This document shows, piece by piece, positions 33,304 through 45,016 of a DNA stretch of 64,000 bases. The stretch covers positions 69,189,754-69,253,753 of the forward strand of contig OX578139.1 of the NCBI GenBank assembly GCA_951213105.1, given 5' to 3'. The stretch's first letter is position 1. Every line of letters begins with the position of its first letter. Made by a program: the position numbers and the translations under genes. Under the pieces are notes generated by a model that was not told the DNA's origin, did not search any database, and saw only the letters and a list, made by a program, of their open reading frames with translations. The DNA is from Amaurobius ferox (taxonomy: Eukaryota > Arthropoda > Arachnida > Araneae > Amaurobiidae).

Positions 33304-33363
33304 CAGGGTGATTGGAAAATGATGATCCAAACTTTACGAGGTGGTAGTACACACACACACACA
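33228..33363. repeat. (TA)n, (GATA)n and (AC)n microsatellites
   Basis: TA run, then GATA units with AAATAGAT variants (33246-33303), then after about 45 bases an (AC)n tract (33349-33362) that marks the SINE insertion point. Confidence 0.9.
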
Positions 33364-33366
33364 TAC

Positions 33367-33654
33367 GGGGCGCGGTAGCCCATTGGCTAGCGCGCTGGAG
33401 CTGCACTCGGTAGACCCGGGTTCAATTCCAGCCACTGCCAAAACTGCCGCCGTGTTCACGCGGAGTACGATCACGTTAAACATGTGGGTCCGTAAGCCCT
33501 TCCGAGAGGTTGGTGGTAGGGAAAGGAGGGTACGGTCCCTGTGGATGCCTCCCCCACTGGGTTCCGGTCCAAATTGGGTGACACTTCCCGGCCGTCCAAA
33601 CAGTTACCTTATACCTTTCTGGTAGGTCGGACGGTCTGGGTCTCAACAACAACA

Positions 33655-33655
<1 letters not shown>
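33367..33655 (+). mobile_element. tRNA-derived SINE with (CAA)n tail, complete
   Basis: GGGGCGCGGTAGCCCATTGG (A-box region), CCGGGTTCAATTCCAGCCAC (B box), body and 3' GGTAGGTCGGACGGTCTGGG then CAACAACAACAAC. (AC)n occurs on both sides, so the copy entered an (AC)n tract or used it as target duplication. It is the best intact copy in plus orientation. Long open frames on both strands have no domain. Confidence 0.88.

Positions 33656-33690
<35 letters not shown>
33656..33690. repeat. (AC)n/(TA)n microsatellite
   Basis: AC repeat passing into a TA repeat directly after the SINE tail. Confidence 0.9.
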
Positions 33691-33697
<7 letters not shown>

Positions 33698-33770
33698 ATG
33701 TAATAATAAAAATGGCTCAAGTAAACGTGAAATATCAATATCACCATAGAAGCATACATATATATATATA

Positions 33771-35097
33771 CACTGGCGGAAAATAAAATCCCAACACCAA
33801 GAAGAAATTAGTTTAGAGGAATGAAATTTAGGCATAACAATTGTGTAAATAACATATTGATTTGATTAAAGTTTCAAGGTCACAGGCTAAAGTATGCGCG
33901 AGAAGAGCCATTTCAAATGTGAAATGGTGGTACATTAATAACCGCTGTAGCCGCTACGATTTTGAATGCAAGCATGCAAACGTGCATGCATTATATCGTA
34001 CAGGTGCCGTATATCATTTTGTGGGATAGAGTTCCATGCCTGTTGCACTTGGTCAGTCAAATCAGCAACGGTTCATGTTGGTTGTGGATGACTCTGGATT
34101 TGTCTTCCAAAAATGTCCCATACGTACTCGATTGGAGAAAGGCCTGGTTATCTCGTAGGACAAGGCAACATGTCGACACTCTGTAGAGCATGTTGGGTGG
34201 CAGCTGCGGTATGAGAACGAACGTTATCCTGTAATAAAACACCTTCTTGAATACTGCTCATGAATGGCAACCCAATCGGTTTAATCACCAGTCTGATGTA
34301 CAAATTTGCTGTCAAAGTGTTGGGATAACGACAAGAGTGCTCCTGCTGTCATTGGAAATGGCTCCCCAGGCCATAACTCCTGGTGTATGTCCAGTGTGTC
34401 TACGCCGTAGACAGTTTGGTTCTAAGCGCTCACCTGGCCACCTTCTTACCAACATACGACCATCACTGGCACCAAGTCAGAAACGACTCTCATCGGAGAA
34501 TACAACAGATCTCCACTCCACCCTCCAATGAGCTCTAACTTGACACCACTAACGTCGCAGATGGCAGTGATTCGGAGTTAGTGGTATGAACGCTACAGGC
34601 CATCTGGCTCGGAACTGTCCCTCAAGTAATCTATTTCTTACAGTTCGCTGTATCACTCTGGGTCCAACAGAAGCTCTAATTACTACTGCAGGTGCAATAC
34701 GATCCGCCACAGCCGTGAAACGAATACGGTGGTCTTCCCTCTCAGTAGTGACCCGTGTGCGGTCGGACTCCGGTCTTCTTGAGACAGTGCCTTCCCTTGA
34801 CCATTGCTGCCAACAATCATGCACAGTGGATACATTCCTGCCAAGTCTTTCTGCAATATCGTGGAAAGAAAATCTACCTTCTCGTAGCCCTATTATACGG
34901 CCTCGTTCAAACTCACTAAGCTGCTGAGACTGCCTCCTTTGTCTCCTTAAAGGCATTCTTGACTCAAACCTAGCTCACGACGTCTAGCGGAAAATTTGAA
35001 TAGGCGTCATCTTTCATATGTGCGAAAACGCACCTCCCAAATTTCATTTATGTAGCACAACTCCTTCTTGGTGTTGGGATTTTATTTTCCGCCAGTG
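33771..35097 (-). mobile_element. Tc1/mariner-type transposon, complete but inactive
   Basis: Terminal inverted repeats CACTGGCGGAAAATAAAATC and its complement (33771 and 35078) extend at least 37 bases (to CCCAACACCAAGAAG). TA lies on each side, the standard Tc1 target duplication, and (TA)n tracts surround it. Length is about 1.33 kb, normal for the family. It holds a minus-strand transposase pseudogene. Confidence 0.92.
33990..34956 (-). pseudogene. Tc1-like transposase pseudogene
   Basis: Residues 1-135 are open (MPLRRQRRQSQQLSEFERGR, then LREGRFSFHDIAERLGRNVS, a paired helix-turn-helix DNA-binding region). TAG and TGA codons and shifts then interrupt HWRVEWRSVVFSDESRF (first catalytic D), GVMAWGAIS, LLQDNVRSHTAAATQHAL (second D) and LSPIEYVWDIFGRQI (catalytic E). 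All three DD34E-type acidic residues can still be read in separate frames. The enzyme would cut and paste the flanking inverted repeats; this copy cannot. Confidence 0.88.

Positions 35098-35146
<49 letters not shown>
35095..35146. repeat. (TA)n microsatellite
   Basis: TA run abutting the right end of the Tc1-like element. Confidence 0.95.
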
Positions 35147-35147
<1 letters not shown>

Positions 35148-35159
35148 TACGCAACTGTA

Positions 35160-35590
35160 CAACTTGATGAAGTACAGACATATAATGCATAGAGTATATT
35201 TAATATTTAAATGTCATTACAAAATAGTGAAGTAGCGATCACTTGCTCTACACTAACATTGACAAAATCTTAAGCAGCTCTACGCAGTGTATTTTCATGC
35301 CGTAAAAACATATTTTTCATAGTTACCCAATGTAAACTTATTTAATATGTTTTATTTAAAAGCGTCCTATGTTAGGAGGTAACAAAATTATTTTACGTTC
35401 CTTATGAGGCCTGCAGAAAAGGACGCAAACGGACCACTATATTTAATATTTTAAGGTCTTTACAAAATAATGTAGTAATGATCAATTGCTTTAAACTAAC
35501 AACAAAATCTTGAGCAATGCTGTACAGAGGATTTTCATGGCAAGAATTTTCCATTATCAACCAGAGTGTTCTGAAGACGATTGGCCGGCG
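35160..35590. repeat. Diverged tandem duplication, period about 245 bp
   Basis: TATATTTAATATTT, ATTACAAAATAGTGAAGTAG, CGATCACTTGCTCTA and AAATCTTAAGCA recur as TATATTTAATATTT, TTTACAAAATAATGTAGTAA, TGATCAATTGCTTTA and AAATCTTGAGCA. Unknown repeat. Confidence 0.6.
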
Positions 35591-35644
35591 TTCTATATAT
35601 TTTAATTGACTGTAGCCTTGCTCAGCATAGCTTTCTGGATGCAT

Positions 35645-36879
35645 TAGCAGCCGAAAATTGGAATCAGGATTAAAAGAATTAATTTATTATATAGAATATA
35701 CTTTTAAAATATTAGCGACATATATTGATAATATGCAAAAAAAAAATATATATTATATATATTAAAAATAATATGAAAATAAATAAATATAATAAGTCTA
35801 ATTTAAAACATGAACAGTGTCATACCCTGGTTCAAAAACAATAAGGAGGAAAATAAAGTAAAGAGGATATGAAAGGAAATATCTAACAAAAAGAAACCAT
35901 TGATACCATATAAGGCACATTGATCTTAATTTTAAATTATGAATAATACACATGAATTTATCAACATCCAAGAGCAATACATGCAAATCAAGTTCTAACA
36001 TCAAAGGATTACCAAAATTTGGAGGCTCAAGATATTAAAATGACAATAAATAAAAAAGAAAACAGAAAAACGAATCCGAAAATATGATATTGGATAGAAC
36101 CTCTGTAGATCCAGCTTTTCAAGGATCTTTGCATCCACATAGGTTCCAAATATGTTTCGCTCAACGATACAGCCACATGACCGAAACATCGTCAAAAGAT
36201 CCGACACATTACCAGACAGAAACAAGAATGGAAATTACAAATAATATTAGGCAAATGGAAAGAAGAGGAAGAGAGTGCATATAGCAAACATATCAGTAAT
36301 TTATCCAACAATCCACAAGGATGCAGATAGAAATTAAAACTCATACCTTTCTTCACCATTATTCAGGGCGCCTAATATTTCGCTGCTCTTTCCTAGGATG
36401 AATTTGGAAAGAATACACTAGAGAGCGCCATCTGTTGTGAATTATAGGAAATACTCTTAAATAAGATATTCAACCAATAGACAATAAATATACAAATAGA
36501 TATGCTTCAAACCCAAGAATTAGAGACATAAAGAAAATATGTTTACTAATTATACTAAATAATAATTAATAATTAATATTTATATAATATGTATCCAAAA
36601 CTTATCACAAAGATAATTAAAATCTCAAAGAATATTTTAATATTTAAAGTATACAATAGCAATTTCAAATTTTACTAAAACAGTAAATAACAGATTATAA
36701 ATTGAATTCAAAATTTCCAAAGTGATATTTAATAAGATTATCTGGATAGGATTCAACCTTACAGTATCGAAATAAATCTGCTAGATGGTTACTATATTGT
36801 GTATTTTCACATAACCTAAAAATCCTCTGAAATTGATTTATTAAAATATTTTTGTAAACCTGTTGACTCATACATGAGT
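35645..36879. other. Interval downstream of the second Naiad-type copy
   Basis: No protein domain. It may contain the 3' untranslated part of the Naiad-type element that ends in coding sequence near 36880. CCGAAACATCGTC near 36180 recalls conserved words in Penelope-like termini, but no structure could be supported. Confidence 0.35.
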
Positions 36880-38257
36880 TAAAATTGATTATCTTGTGAA
36901 TTTTATATGGAAAACCTTTTTTTTGTCAAAAATGTTTGCCAAAAATGAATATTCATTATCAAGAGAGTAAGTTAAATCTAAGAAATTAACACTAGATGAG
37001 ATGTTGCTTTCGTTTGGTATAAGGGATAAATTTGGGGGATAAAAATCAAAATCTGTATCATTTGATGAGGGAGCTATTTTAATGAGAATTACATCATAAA
37101 TGTATATCTGTAGAAAGTATATGCAGAGTTTATAAAATTGGACTCGTAGAAGTGTAGATAAAGATTTGCAAGAGCTGAACTGGCAAAGTCACCCTGCGGA
37201 ACACCCTTAATTTACATATAAATTTTATTGCCTTGTATCAAGTAATTATTAAAAATGACACACTTGAGAGAGAGAGAAGGTGGTGCACGTAAGATTGATC
37301 TATATCCAAATTTTGCCTATAATAGAAAGATTTAAATATATCCCAAATTACTTTATATAGATCTCTTTTGTCAATATTGTTGAAAAGGTCCTTAAAGTCA
37401 TAAGTTTAAAATCTCAAAATATTAATCGCATCCAACTTTTGAATTAATTGATAACTGTTATTAATAATATGAGAAGTTTAATTATCAATTATATTAAAAA
37501 GGATTTTATTAAGAATGATCAATAGAGATTTACTAGCAACAGTTGAATATGATTTATGTACTATAGTTACAGATCTAAAAGAAATAGGATTTTTATGAAA
37601 TTTTGAGATCATGATAATATAAGGGAATCTTAGATTGTTGCAAGGTAATTTTAATAGTTTATGAAATGCAATAATTTTCTTAGATATAGTTGTTGCTGAA
37701 GAATCAGTTTTTTTAAATATATTATTGTAATTTATGAAATCGTTGAAAATTTGTACATAATAATTTTTACAAATGATAGCGTGATTGTTGGCAGCTTTAT
37801 CCATATATGTGATGACAAATTGTGATTTTAGTTCATTTATTGCCTGCTTCAAGTTTGTAAAGTTAATTGTAGGTTTAGTTGTAGGCAAGTTACCTAAAAG
37901 ATGTTTAACGTTTGTCAGAATGCTGGCCTTCCACATATCGAAAGTTTCAATGGGATAGTTTTTACTACAAGCAATTTCGTATATGAATTTTTCTAGATCA
38001 ATATTTAGTTGTTTAATTAAAAGACAGTGATTTAATGAATTTTGGATTCGAAATTTGGTACCATAAAGCATAAGATTTTTAAGTGCTAAATTTTGAACAA
38101 TATTGAGATCACTAGTAATTATGTGTTTATGATTGCAGTCTATAGCACTTGATATATCATATAACAAGAACATACAAAATAAAACATCGTTATTAATATT
38201 TTCATTTAATAATTCACTATATAAACATGAATAAAAACATATTCCAAATGCATCCAT
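36880..38257 (-). pseudogene. Second Naiad-type element, RT part, degraded
   Basis: A 259-codon frame (37478-38257) contains CNHKHIITSDLNIVQN, LMLYGTKFRIQ, YMDKAANNHAIICKNYYVQ, MISKFHKNPISF and TIVHKSYSTVASKSLL, collinear with the element at 27970-29423. Further on, in other frames, are TYDFKDLFNNID (motif A), GVPQGDFASSALANLYL (motif B) and FYRYTFMM where YVDD should be, then a stop. DFYPPNLSLIPNES closes the thumb. No endonuclease is attached, only one cysteine of the CxC is near the expected place, and the catalytic aspartates are lost, so it is older than the first copy. Confidence 0.72.
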
Positions 38258-38800
38258 ATTTACCGGCGTTATGGGTAATATGGTTGCATTTTACTGACCA
38301 TTTCATTCAAGAATTCTACACAGCCTCTGAATATCAATTGAGCTTTGCCTACAAAATGCTATTTTCAGAATCATTCCCAGTTTTCCTTCTATTTCTCACC
38401 TTTTATGGAGTTGATGGGTTCTTTTATGTTCCTGTCTGGCCTAAAAATATGTCATAAACAGCTCTTTATCACGAAACGTGAGGTGGTCAATCACTAATAA
38501 AATATCTCGGAATTCTTATCGTGAAGATATGGAAAATAAATTGAAGCAAATACATACATTTGAGGTTACTAAAAGATATTGAATTTAGAATATATATCGG
38601 AGTATTCGAAAATTTTGAAAAATGTAAAGTATTTCACAATTACATAGTAGAAAAATTTATTCTAAAAAAAGGCATATAAAAGAGAAATTTCAAATTATTT
38701 TTAAAGTTTGACAAAGCACATTATTCTGTTTAAATAAACAGAAATATGCGACTAAAACATAATTTCATACAGAAAACATCTGACGCAACTAACACATAAT
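38258..38800. other. AT-rich interval, no feature recognised
   Basis: No recognisable gene or repeat. Confidence 0.45.
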
Positions 38801-38805
38801 TTTCC

Positions 38806-39093
38806 TTCTTCTTCTTCGACCCAGACCGTCCAACCTAACAGAAAGTGTAAGGTATCTGCTTGGACAGTCGGAAAGTGCCACTCATTTTAGACCGAAACCC
38901 AGTGGGGGAGGCATCTACAGGGACCGTACCCTCCTTCCCCTTCCACCAACTTATCGGAAGAACTTACAGACCCGCATGTTTAATATTGATCAATCTCTGC
39001 GTAAACACGACGACAGTTTGGGAAGAGACGGGAATCGAACTCAGGTCATCCGAGTGCAATCCCCGGGCGCTAGCCACAGGGCTATCGCGCCCC
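38806..39093 (-). mobile_element. tRNA-derived SINE, diverged, with target duplications
   Basis: Minus strand: GGGGCGCGATAGCCCTGTGG, B box GAGTTCGATTCCCGTC, body, and a (GAA)n rather than (CAA)n tail. ACATAATTTTCCTT (from 38794) and ACATAATTTCCCTT (from 39094) flank it, a 14-base target duplication with one mismatch. Confidence 0.85.
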
Positions 39094-39219
39094 ACATAAT
39101 TTCCCTTGCAGATAATTGAATTTCGAATTTATGGCAGTACAATAAAATATTTTAGATGTTTCTTCTGACAGGATGTCACTGAAAATCAATCAGCTGATTG
39201 TTGCTGCTGATAAAAAAAA

Positions 39220-39998
39220 TCTGATGTGGGCAACACATGACTTTCCTTATATAATGTAATGAATTTACTACTTTTACAGTAAAAAAATAGGTTTTTCTTA
39301 TAGTAGATACTAATATTCTTTCCAAGATATTGAATTTTCGACAATTAGTTGTCATTTTCATTGATTTAGCGTCATTTTTATCCATTTGACGAGATTTGCG
39401 TTAATTTGGCAACATTTCAAAAAGTCGCCAAGTTGGCGACATTTCGCCAAATTCGTCGCCAAAATCTCGCCAAGAGTTATGCACTAAGAAAAAAGTTATT
39501 CTTACAGCAGATAAATGACTATTGGCGTTCAAATACAAAAGTATTATTTAAAGTATATTTTTTCATGAATGGAACGAGCTAGATCCACGAGAATGACGTC
39601 ACTCAATTTATCGCATGGTATTACATATGAAAAGTGAACATGTTTCTCAATAGGAATTTTTTTTATGTGACTTTTTCATAATTTTTTTGAAAAATGTACA
39701 ATATCTCGAGAACGGTTCATGTTAGCCTTCAAAAATTTATGCCAATCGTTTTCTAATGAAAAATTACATAAGAAATGTCTATTTGCGTAACTTTATTAGC
39801 GGTTTTGATTTTTTGACGATTTTTTCAAAATTTCATTCGAAAATTTAGGGAGGTTCTGAACATTCGATTACGTATAAAAACAATAGGCTTCCAGTGTTTA
39901 CGGATTGTGATTTTTGTACCAAATTTGGTTCGAATCGGTCCATTCGTTCGTCAGTTATCGTCTCCACAGACTCACTGACACACACACATACACACATA

Positions 39999-40034
<36 letters not shown>

Positions 40035-40161
40035 TCACTCCAAAAATGTTTGATTCGTGATCAGGGATGCTTGAAACGTGCTCTCCCGTCGAAAACTCGA
40101 ATTCGAATTTTCGACCCCGTCACAATACTTTCCTTATACATTATGTATATAAGGAAAGTAA
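39220..40161 (+). mobile_element. Family A element, copy 3
   Basis: Full length with intact ends and a perfect CRE-type TGACGTCA at 39594-39601. It forms an inverted pair with the next copy across a 274-base spacer. Confidence 0.82.
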
Positions 40162-40434
40162 TAAGGTTGCCAAATTTCATGCATAATTTTATTATTGAGA
40201 GATTTTATTATTTTGAGATCCTATTGAGATTCTCTCTGTAGAAAAGTAAAGTACCTATCAACAGAATGACTCATTATAACTGCTTGACAAGACTGCCCAT
40301 TCATTCCTAGTTAGAAATTCTTAGAATTAAATCAACCTAATTTTATAATAAAGAAAATATTTGCTTACTTTTATCTTCATTTTAGTTCAAAAACTGGAAG
40401 TATCTTCAGAACAACGTATTAGGGTGTCGTTTTT

Positions 40435-40560
40435 TACTTTCCTTATATACATAATGTATAAGGAAAGTATTGTGACGGGGTCGAAAATTCGAATTCGAGT
40501 TTTCGACGGGAGAGCACGTTTCAAGCATCCCTGATCACGAATCGAACATTTTTGAAGTGA

Positions 40561-40598
<38 letters not shown>

Positions 40599-41382
40599 TA
40601 TGTGTGTATGTGTGTGTGTCAGTGAGTCTGTGGAGACGATAACTGACGAACGAATGGACCGATTCGAACCAAATTTGGTTCAAAAATCACAATCCGTAAA
40701 CACTGGAAGCCTATTGTTTTTATACGTAATCGAATGTTCAGAACCCCCCTAAATTTTCGAATGAAATTTTGAAAAAATCGTCAAAAAATCAAAACCGCTA
40801 ATAATGTTACGCAAATAGACATTTCTTGTGTAATTTTTCATTAGAAAACGATTGGCATAGATTTTAGAACGCTAACATGAACCGTTCTCGAGATATTGTA
40901 CATTTTTCAAAAAAATTATGAAAAAGTCACATAAAAAAAAAAAATTCCTATTGAGAAACATGTTCACTTTTCATATGTAATACCATGCGATAAATTGAGT
41001 GACATCATTCTCGTGGATCTAGCTCGTTCCATTCATGAAAAAATATACTTTGAATAATACTTTTGTATTTGAACGCCAATAGTCATTTATCTGCTGTAAG
41101 AATAACTTTTTTCTTAGTGCATAACGCTTGGCGAGATTTTGGCGACGAATTTGGCGGAATGTCGCCAACTTGGCGACTTTTTCGAAATGTTGCCAAATTA
41201 ACGAAAATCTCGCCAAATGGATAAAAATGATGCTAAATCAATGAAAATGACGACTAATTGTCGAAAATTCAATATCTTGGAAAGAATATTAGTATCTACT
41301 ATAAGAAAAACCTATTTTTTTACTGTAAAAGTAGTAAATTCATTACATTATATAAGGAAAGTCATGTGTTGCCCACATCAGA
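40435..41382 (-). mobile_element. Family A element, copy 4, minus strand
   Basis: Full length, very similar to the copy at 39220 in opposite orientation, so the two can fold into a stem of about 940 bases. It ends in TCAGA followed by a T-run at the right. Confidence 0.82.
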
Positions 41383-41462
41383 TTTTTTTTTTAATTTTAA
41401 AATTACAAGTAAATTTTCAAAAATCATTTATCTTCAGCGGTAATTTTTTTTTTCTTGGATAA

Positions 41463-41740
41463 TCCAGATCTTGGATCGGTATTGAAAAGTAGTAGTTTTC
41501 TTGGATCGGTATTGAAAAGTATTAGTTTTCTTGGATAGGTATTGAAAAGTATTAGTTTTCTTGGATCGGTATTGAAAAGTATTAGTTTTCTTGGATCGAT
41601 ATTGAAAAGTATTAGTTTTCTTGGATCGGTATTGAAAAGTATTAGTTTTCTTGGATCGGTATTGAAAAGTATTAGTTTTCTTGGATCGGTATTGAAACGT
41701 ATTAGTTTTCTTGGATCGGTATTGAAAAGTATTAGTTTCA
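41463..41740 (+). repeat. 30-bp minisatellite, about nine units
   Basis: Near-identical units TTTTCTTGGATCGGTATTGA plus AAAGTATTAG. Differences are single bases only (GATAGG, GATCGAT, GAAACG), so the array is recent. It lies between two oppositely oriented family A copies. In-frame translation gives repeated SISFLGSVLK or TNTFQYRSKK, a by-product of the 30-base period. Confidence 0.95.
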
Positions 41741-41807
41741 GTCAGACGTCGGTTGAGCCGCGACATCACTTTTCCGCTAAAATTCTGAGAAACTGAAATT
41801 AAAAAAA

Positions 41808-42567
41808 TCTGATGTGGGCAACACATGACTGTCCTTATATAATGCAATGAATTTACTACTTTTACAATAAAAAAATAGGATTTTCTTATAATAAATACTT
41901 ATATTCTTTCCAAGATATTGAATATTCGTCAATTAGTCGTCATTTTCATTAATTTAGTGTCATTTTTATCCTTTTGGCGATATTTTCGTTAATTTAGCAT
42001 AACATTTAAAAAAGTCGCCAAGTTGGCGACATTCCGCCAAATTCGGTGCCAGAATCTCGCCAAGCGTTATGGATGGAGAAATAAGTTATTCTTATAGCAG
42101 ATTAATAAGTATTAGCGCTCAAATACAAAAGTATTACTCAAAGTATCATTTCAGTGAATGGAACAAGCTAGATCCACGAGAATGATGTCACCAAATGTAT
42201 CGCATGATATTACATATGAAAAGTGAACATGTTTTTCAACAGTTAATATATTTTTTTAATTTATGGGATTTTTTGATACATTAATTTAAAAAATATGCAA
42301 TATCTCGAGAACGGTTCATTCTAAAGTTGATGTCATTCGTTTTCTAAGGAAAAATTACATAAGAAATGTCTATTTGCGTAACTTTATTAAAGGTTTTGAT
42401 TTTTTGATGACTTTTTCAAAATTTCACTCGAAAATTTAGGGGATTCTGAACATTCGATTACGTTTAAAAACAATAAGCTTCCAGTATTCGCGGATTGTGA
42501 TTGATGTACCAAATTTCATTCGAATCGCTCTATTTGTTCGTGAGGTATCGTCTCCATAGCCTCACTG

Positions 42568-42598
<31 letters not shown>

Positions 42599-42725
42599 TC
42601 ACCTCAAAAATGTTTGATTCGTAATCAGGGATGCTTGAAACGTGCTCTCCCGTCGAAACCTCGAAATCGAATTTTCGACCCCATCACAATACTTTCCTTG
42701 TACATTATGTATATAAGGAAAGTAA
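41808..42725 (+). mobile_element. Family A element, copy 5
   Basis: Full length and somewhat more diverged (CGGTGCCAGAATCTCG, short (CA)n without TACTTTCA interruptions). Both ends are intact. Confidence 0.8.
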
Positions 42726-43858
42726 TAAAAATGTAAAAATTATAAAATCAGACGAAAATCCAGATATAGACGACAGGCACAACAGTGATAATTGAGACGG
42801 ATTTTAAGAATATAAAATGCAATATTTATCTCTATTTTAGCAATATACTACATATAAAAATTTCATATTGGCAGCAGATGACGTTAAGAACCCAAAGTAT
42901 TCAGCTCACCTATTGACTATAGAGTAAATAAATGCATGGTCGGGAAAGGATATCTTCAGTATATTAAGATACCCAGCCATACTACATAGATTGGACCTCA
43001 TCCCCGACAGTCTTGTATTTATTTAGATCTTTAAAAAATAAAAATTGAAGAATATATATGAGTTAAACAAACAGTTTTACATATGTGATTTGAATTATCA
43101 TTACAAGTACATCCAACTAGACACACTTGCGAATGACAAAACTGTTGGGAAAATGAAAATTTAAATTTGAATCTGGAAAAGCGAACCAAAACTAGAATAT
43201 TAGGAAGGCAATTTAGAGAAAATAATTTCGAAATAAAATTTAGAAATCCAACAAAATAAAATGAAGTGAAGAAACAGAAAAAAGGCCAAAAAGAAGAAAA
43301 TGAAGAAAGGCCATTTAGAAAAAAAAAATTTAGAATTAAAATTTGGAAATATATAAATAAAAAGAAAAATTTAGAAAGAGAGATAAATTTCAAAATGAAG
43401 TTAGATAGATTTTTCCCCATAACAGAACATCATAATGTATGTAAAAGCAAGTAAAATGCAGTAACTTGACTTTATTGATCATAGAAAATAAAAAGCAGTA
43501 CTCTGAATAAACTTCAGAAACTTTATTAAATAGATTGGGCGACGATAATACAAATTTTTATTTTGTTTATTGAAGCTGGGTTGGAACAAACAGATGGACT
43601 TAAACCAATTTGGTTTATTACAATTTGAAGGTTGAAAGAGGCAGCAAATGACTGTCGGCAGCAAATAATGCCATTACTTTACTTCTTTCAATGCGAAATA
43701 ATGATGTTTAACATCCACGGCACAATGTTTAAACGTTATACAGTACAATAACATTTAGCGCTTTTCTAGATGACATCATGTTATTAGTTATTTCGAAACA
43801 CCACTTTAATTTATATTTTCCACAAATCTAACTTGACAACTGGATATATTGGCAGCAT
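42726..43858. other. Unassigned interval with a purine-rich stretch
   Basis: No gene recognised. A purine-rich segment at 43195-43420 contains loose repeats of AAAGGCMATTTAGA and AAATTTAGAA. Confidence 0.4.
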
Positions 43859-43859
43859 C

Positions 43860-43950
43860 TGCTAGCTAAGCAATATAGTTCATTAATTTAAAATATGTTA
43901 ATAATTAGTTTATCAATTTGGCATAATTTTTGGAACTTTGGCGTTCTTTT
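43860..43950 (+). repeat. Left remnant of an old family A copy
   Basis: TAGTTTATCAATTTGGCATA then AACTTTGGCGTTC resembles the region just before the GTCGCCAAGTTGGCGAC core. It continues after the inserted copy at 43951-45011 into 45017-45655. Confidence 0.45.
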
Positions 43951-44085
43951 TACTTTCCTTATATACATAATGTATAAGGAAAGTATTGTGACGGGGTCGA
44001 AAATTCGAATTCGAGTTTTCGACGGGAGAGCACGTTTCAAGCATCCCTGATCACGAATCAAACATTTTTGAAGTGATGTCTGTGT

Positions 44086-44156
<71 letters not shown>

Positions 44157-44183
44157 TATGTGTGTGTGTGTGTGTGTGTGAAA

Positions 44184-44234
<51 letters not shown>

Positions 44235-45011
44235 TATGTGTGTGTGTGTGTGTGTCAGTGAGCCTGTGGAGACGATAACTGACGAACGAATGGACGGATT
44301 CAAACGAAATTTGGTACAAAAATCACAATTCGTAAACACTGGAAGCCTATTGTTTTTATACGCAATCGAATATTCAGAACTCCCCTAAATTTTCGCGTGA
44401 AATTTTGAAAAAATCGTCAAAAAATCAAAACCGCTAATTAAGTTGCGCAAATAGACATTTCTTATGTAATTTTTCATTAGAAAACGATTGACATAAATTT
44501 TAGAACGCTAACATGAACCGTTCTCGAGATATTGCATATTTAAAAAAAATATCAAAAAGTCATAAAATAAAAAAAACATTTCCTTTTGAGAAACATGTTC
44601 ACTTTTCATATGTAATACCATGCGATACATTGGGTGACATCATTCTCGTGACCTAGCTCGTTCCATTCATGAAAAAAGATACTTTGAGTAATACTTTTGT
44701 ATTTGAACGCCAATAGTCATTTATCTGCTGTATAACTTTTTTCTTCGTCCATAACGCTTGGCGAGATTTTGGCGACGAATTTGGCGGAATGTCGCCAACT
44801 TGGCGACATTTTGAAATGTTGCCAAATTAACGAAAGTCTCGCCAAATGGATAAAAATGGCGCTAAATCAATGAAAATGACCACTAATTGTCGAAAATTCA
44901 ATATCTTGGAAAGAATATAAGTATCTACTATAAGAAAAACCTATTTTTTTACTGTAAAAGTAGTAAATTTATTACATTATATAAGGAAAGTCATGTGTTT
45001 CCCACATCAGA
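43951..45011 (-). mobile_element. Family A element, copy 6, with the longest (TG)n
   Basis: Full length, minus strand. The microsatellite (44080-44255) has several (TG)n runs separated by AAAGTA. It is nested in an older family A copy; T-runs (TTTTT) flank both ends. Confidence 0.82.
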
Positions 45012-45016
45012 TTTTT

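Noticed and set aside
33304..33350. ACAGGGTGATTGGAAAATG as a transposon end
   Set aside because: It resembles ends of some DNA transposons, but no matching second end was found in the window.
34586..34927. Plus-strand 113-codon frame
   Set aside because: It is antisense to the Tc1-like transposase helix-turn-helix region.
36100..36260. Hammerhead-like words (GACGATGTTTCGG) downstream of the second Naiad copy
   Set aside because: The core would need a T in place of the invariant C, and no stem II could be drawn; Naiad elements are reported to lack canonical hammerheads.
41455..41740. CRISPR array
   Set aside because: Units are contiguous with no unique spacers; this is a eukaryotic minisatellite.
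41434..41847. Repeat protein with units TNTFQYRSKK or SISFLGSVLK
   Set aside because: The 30-base minisatellite has a period divisible by three, so any open frame repeats; both strands are open.
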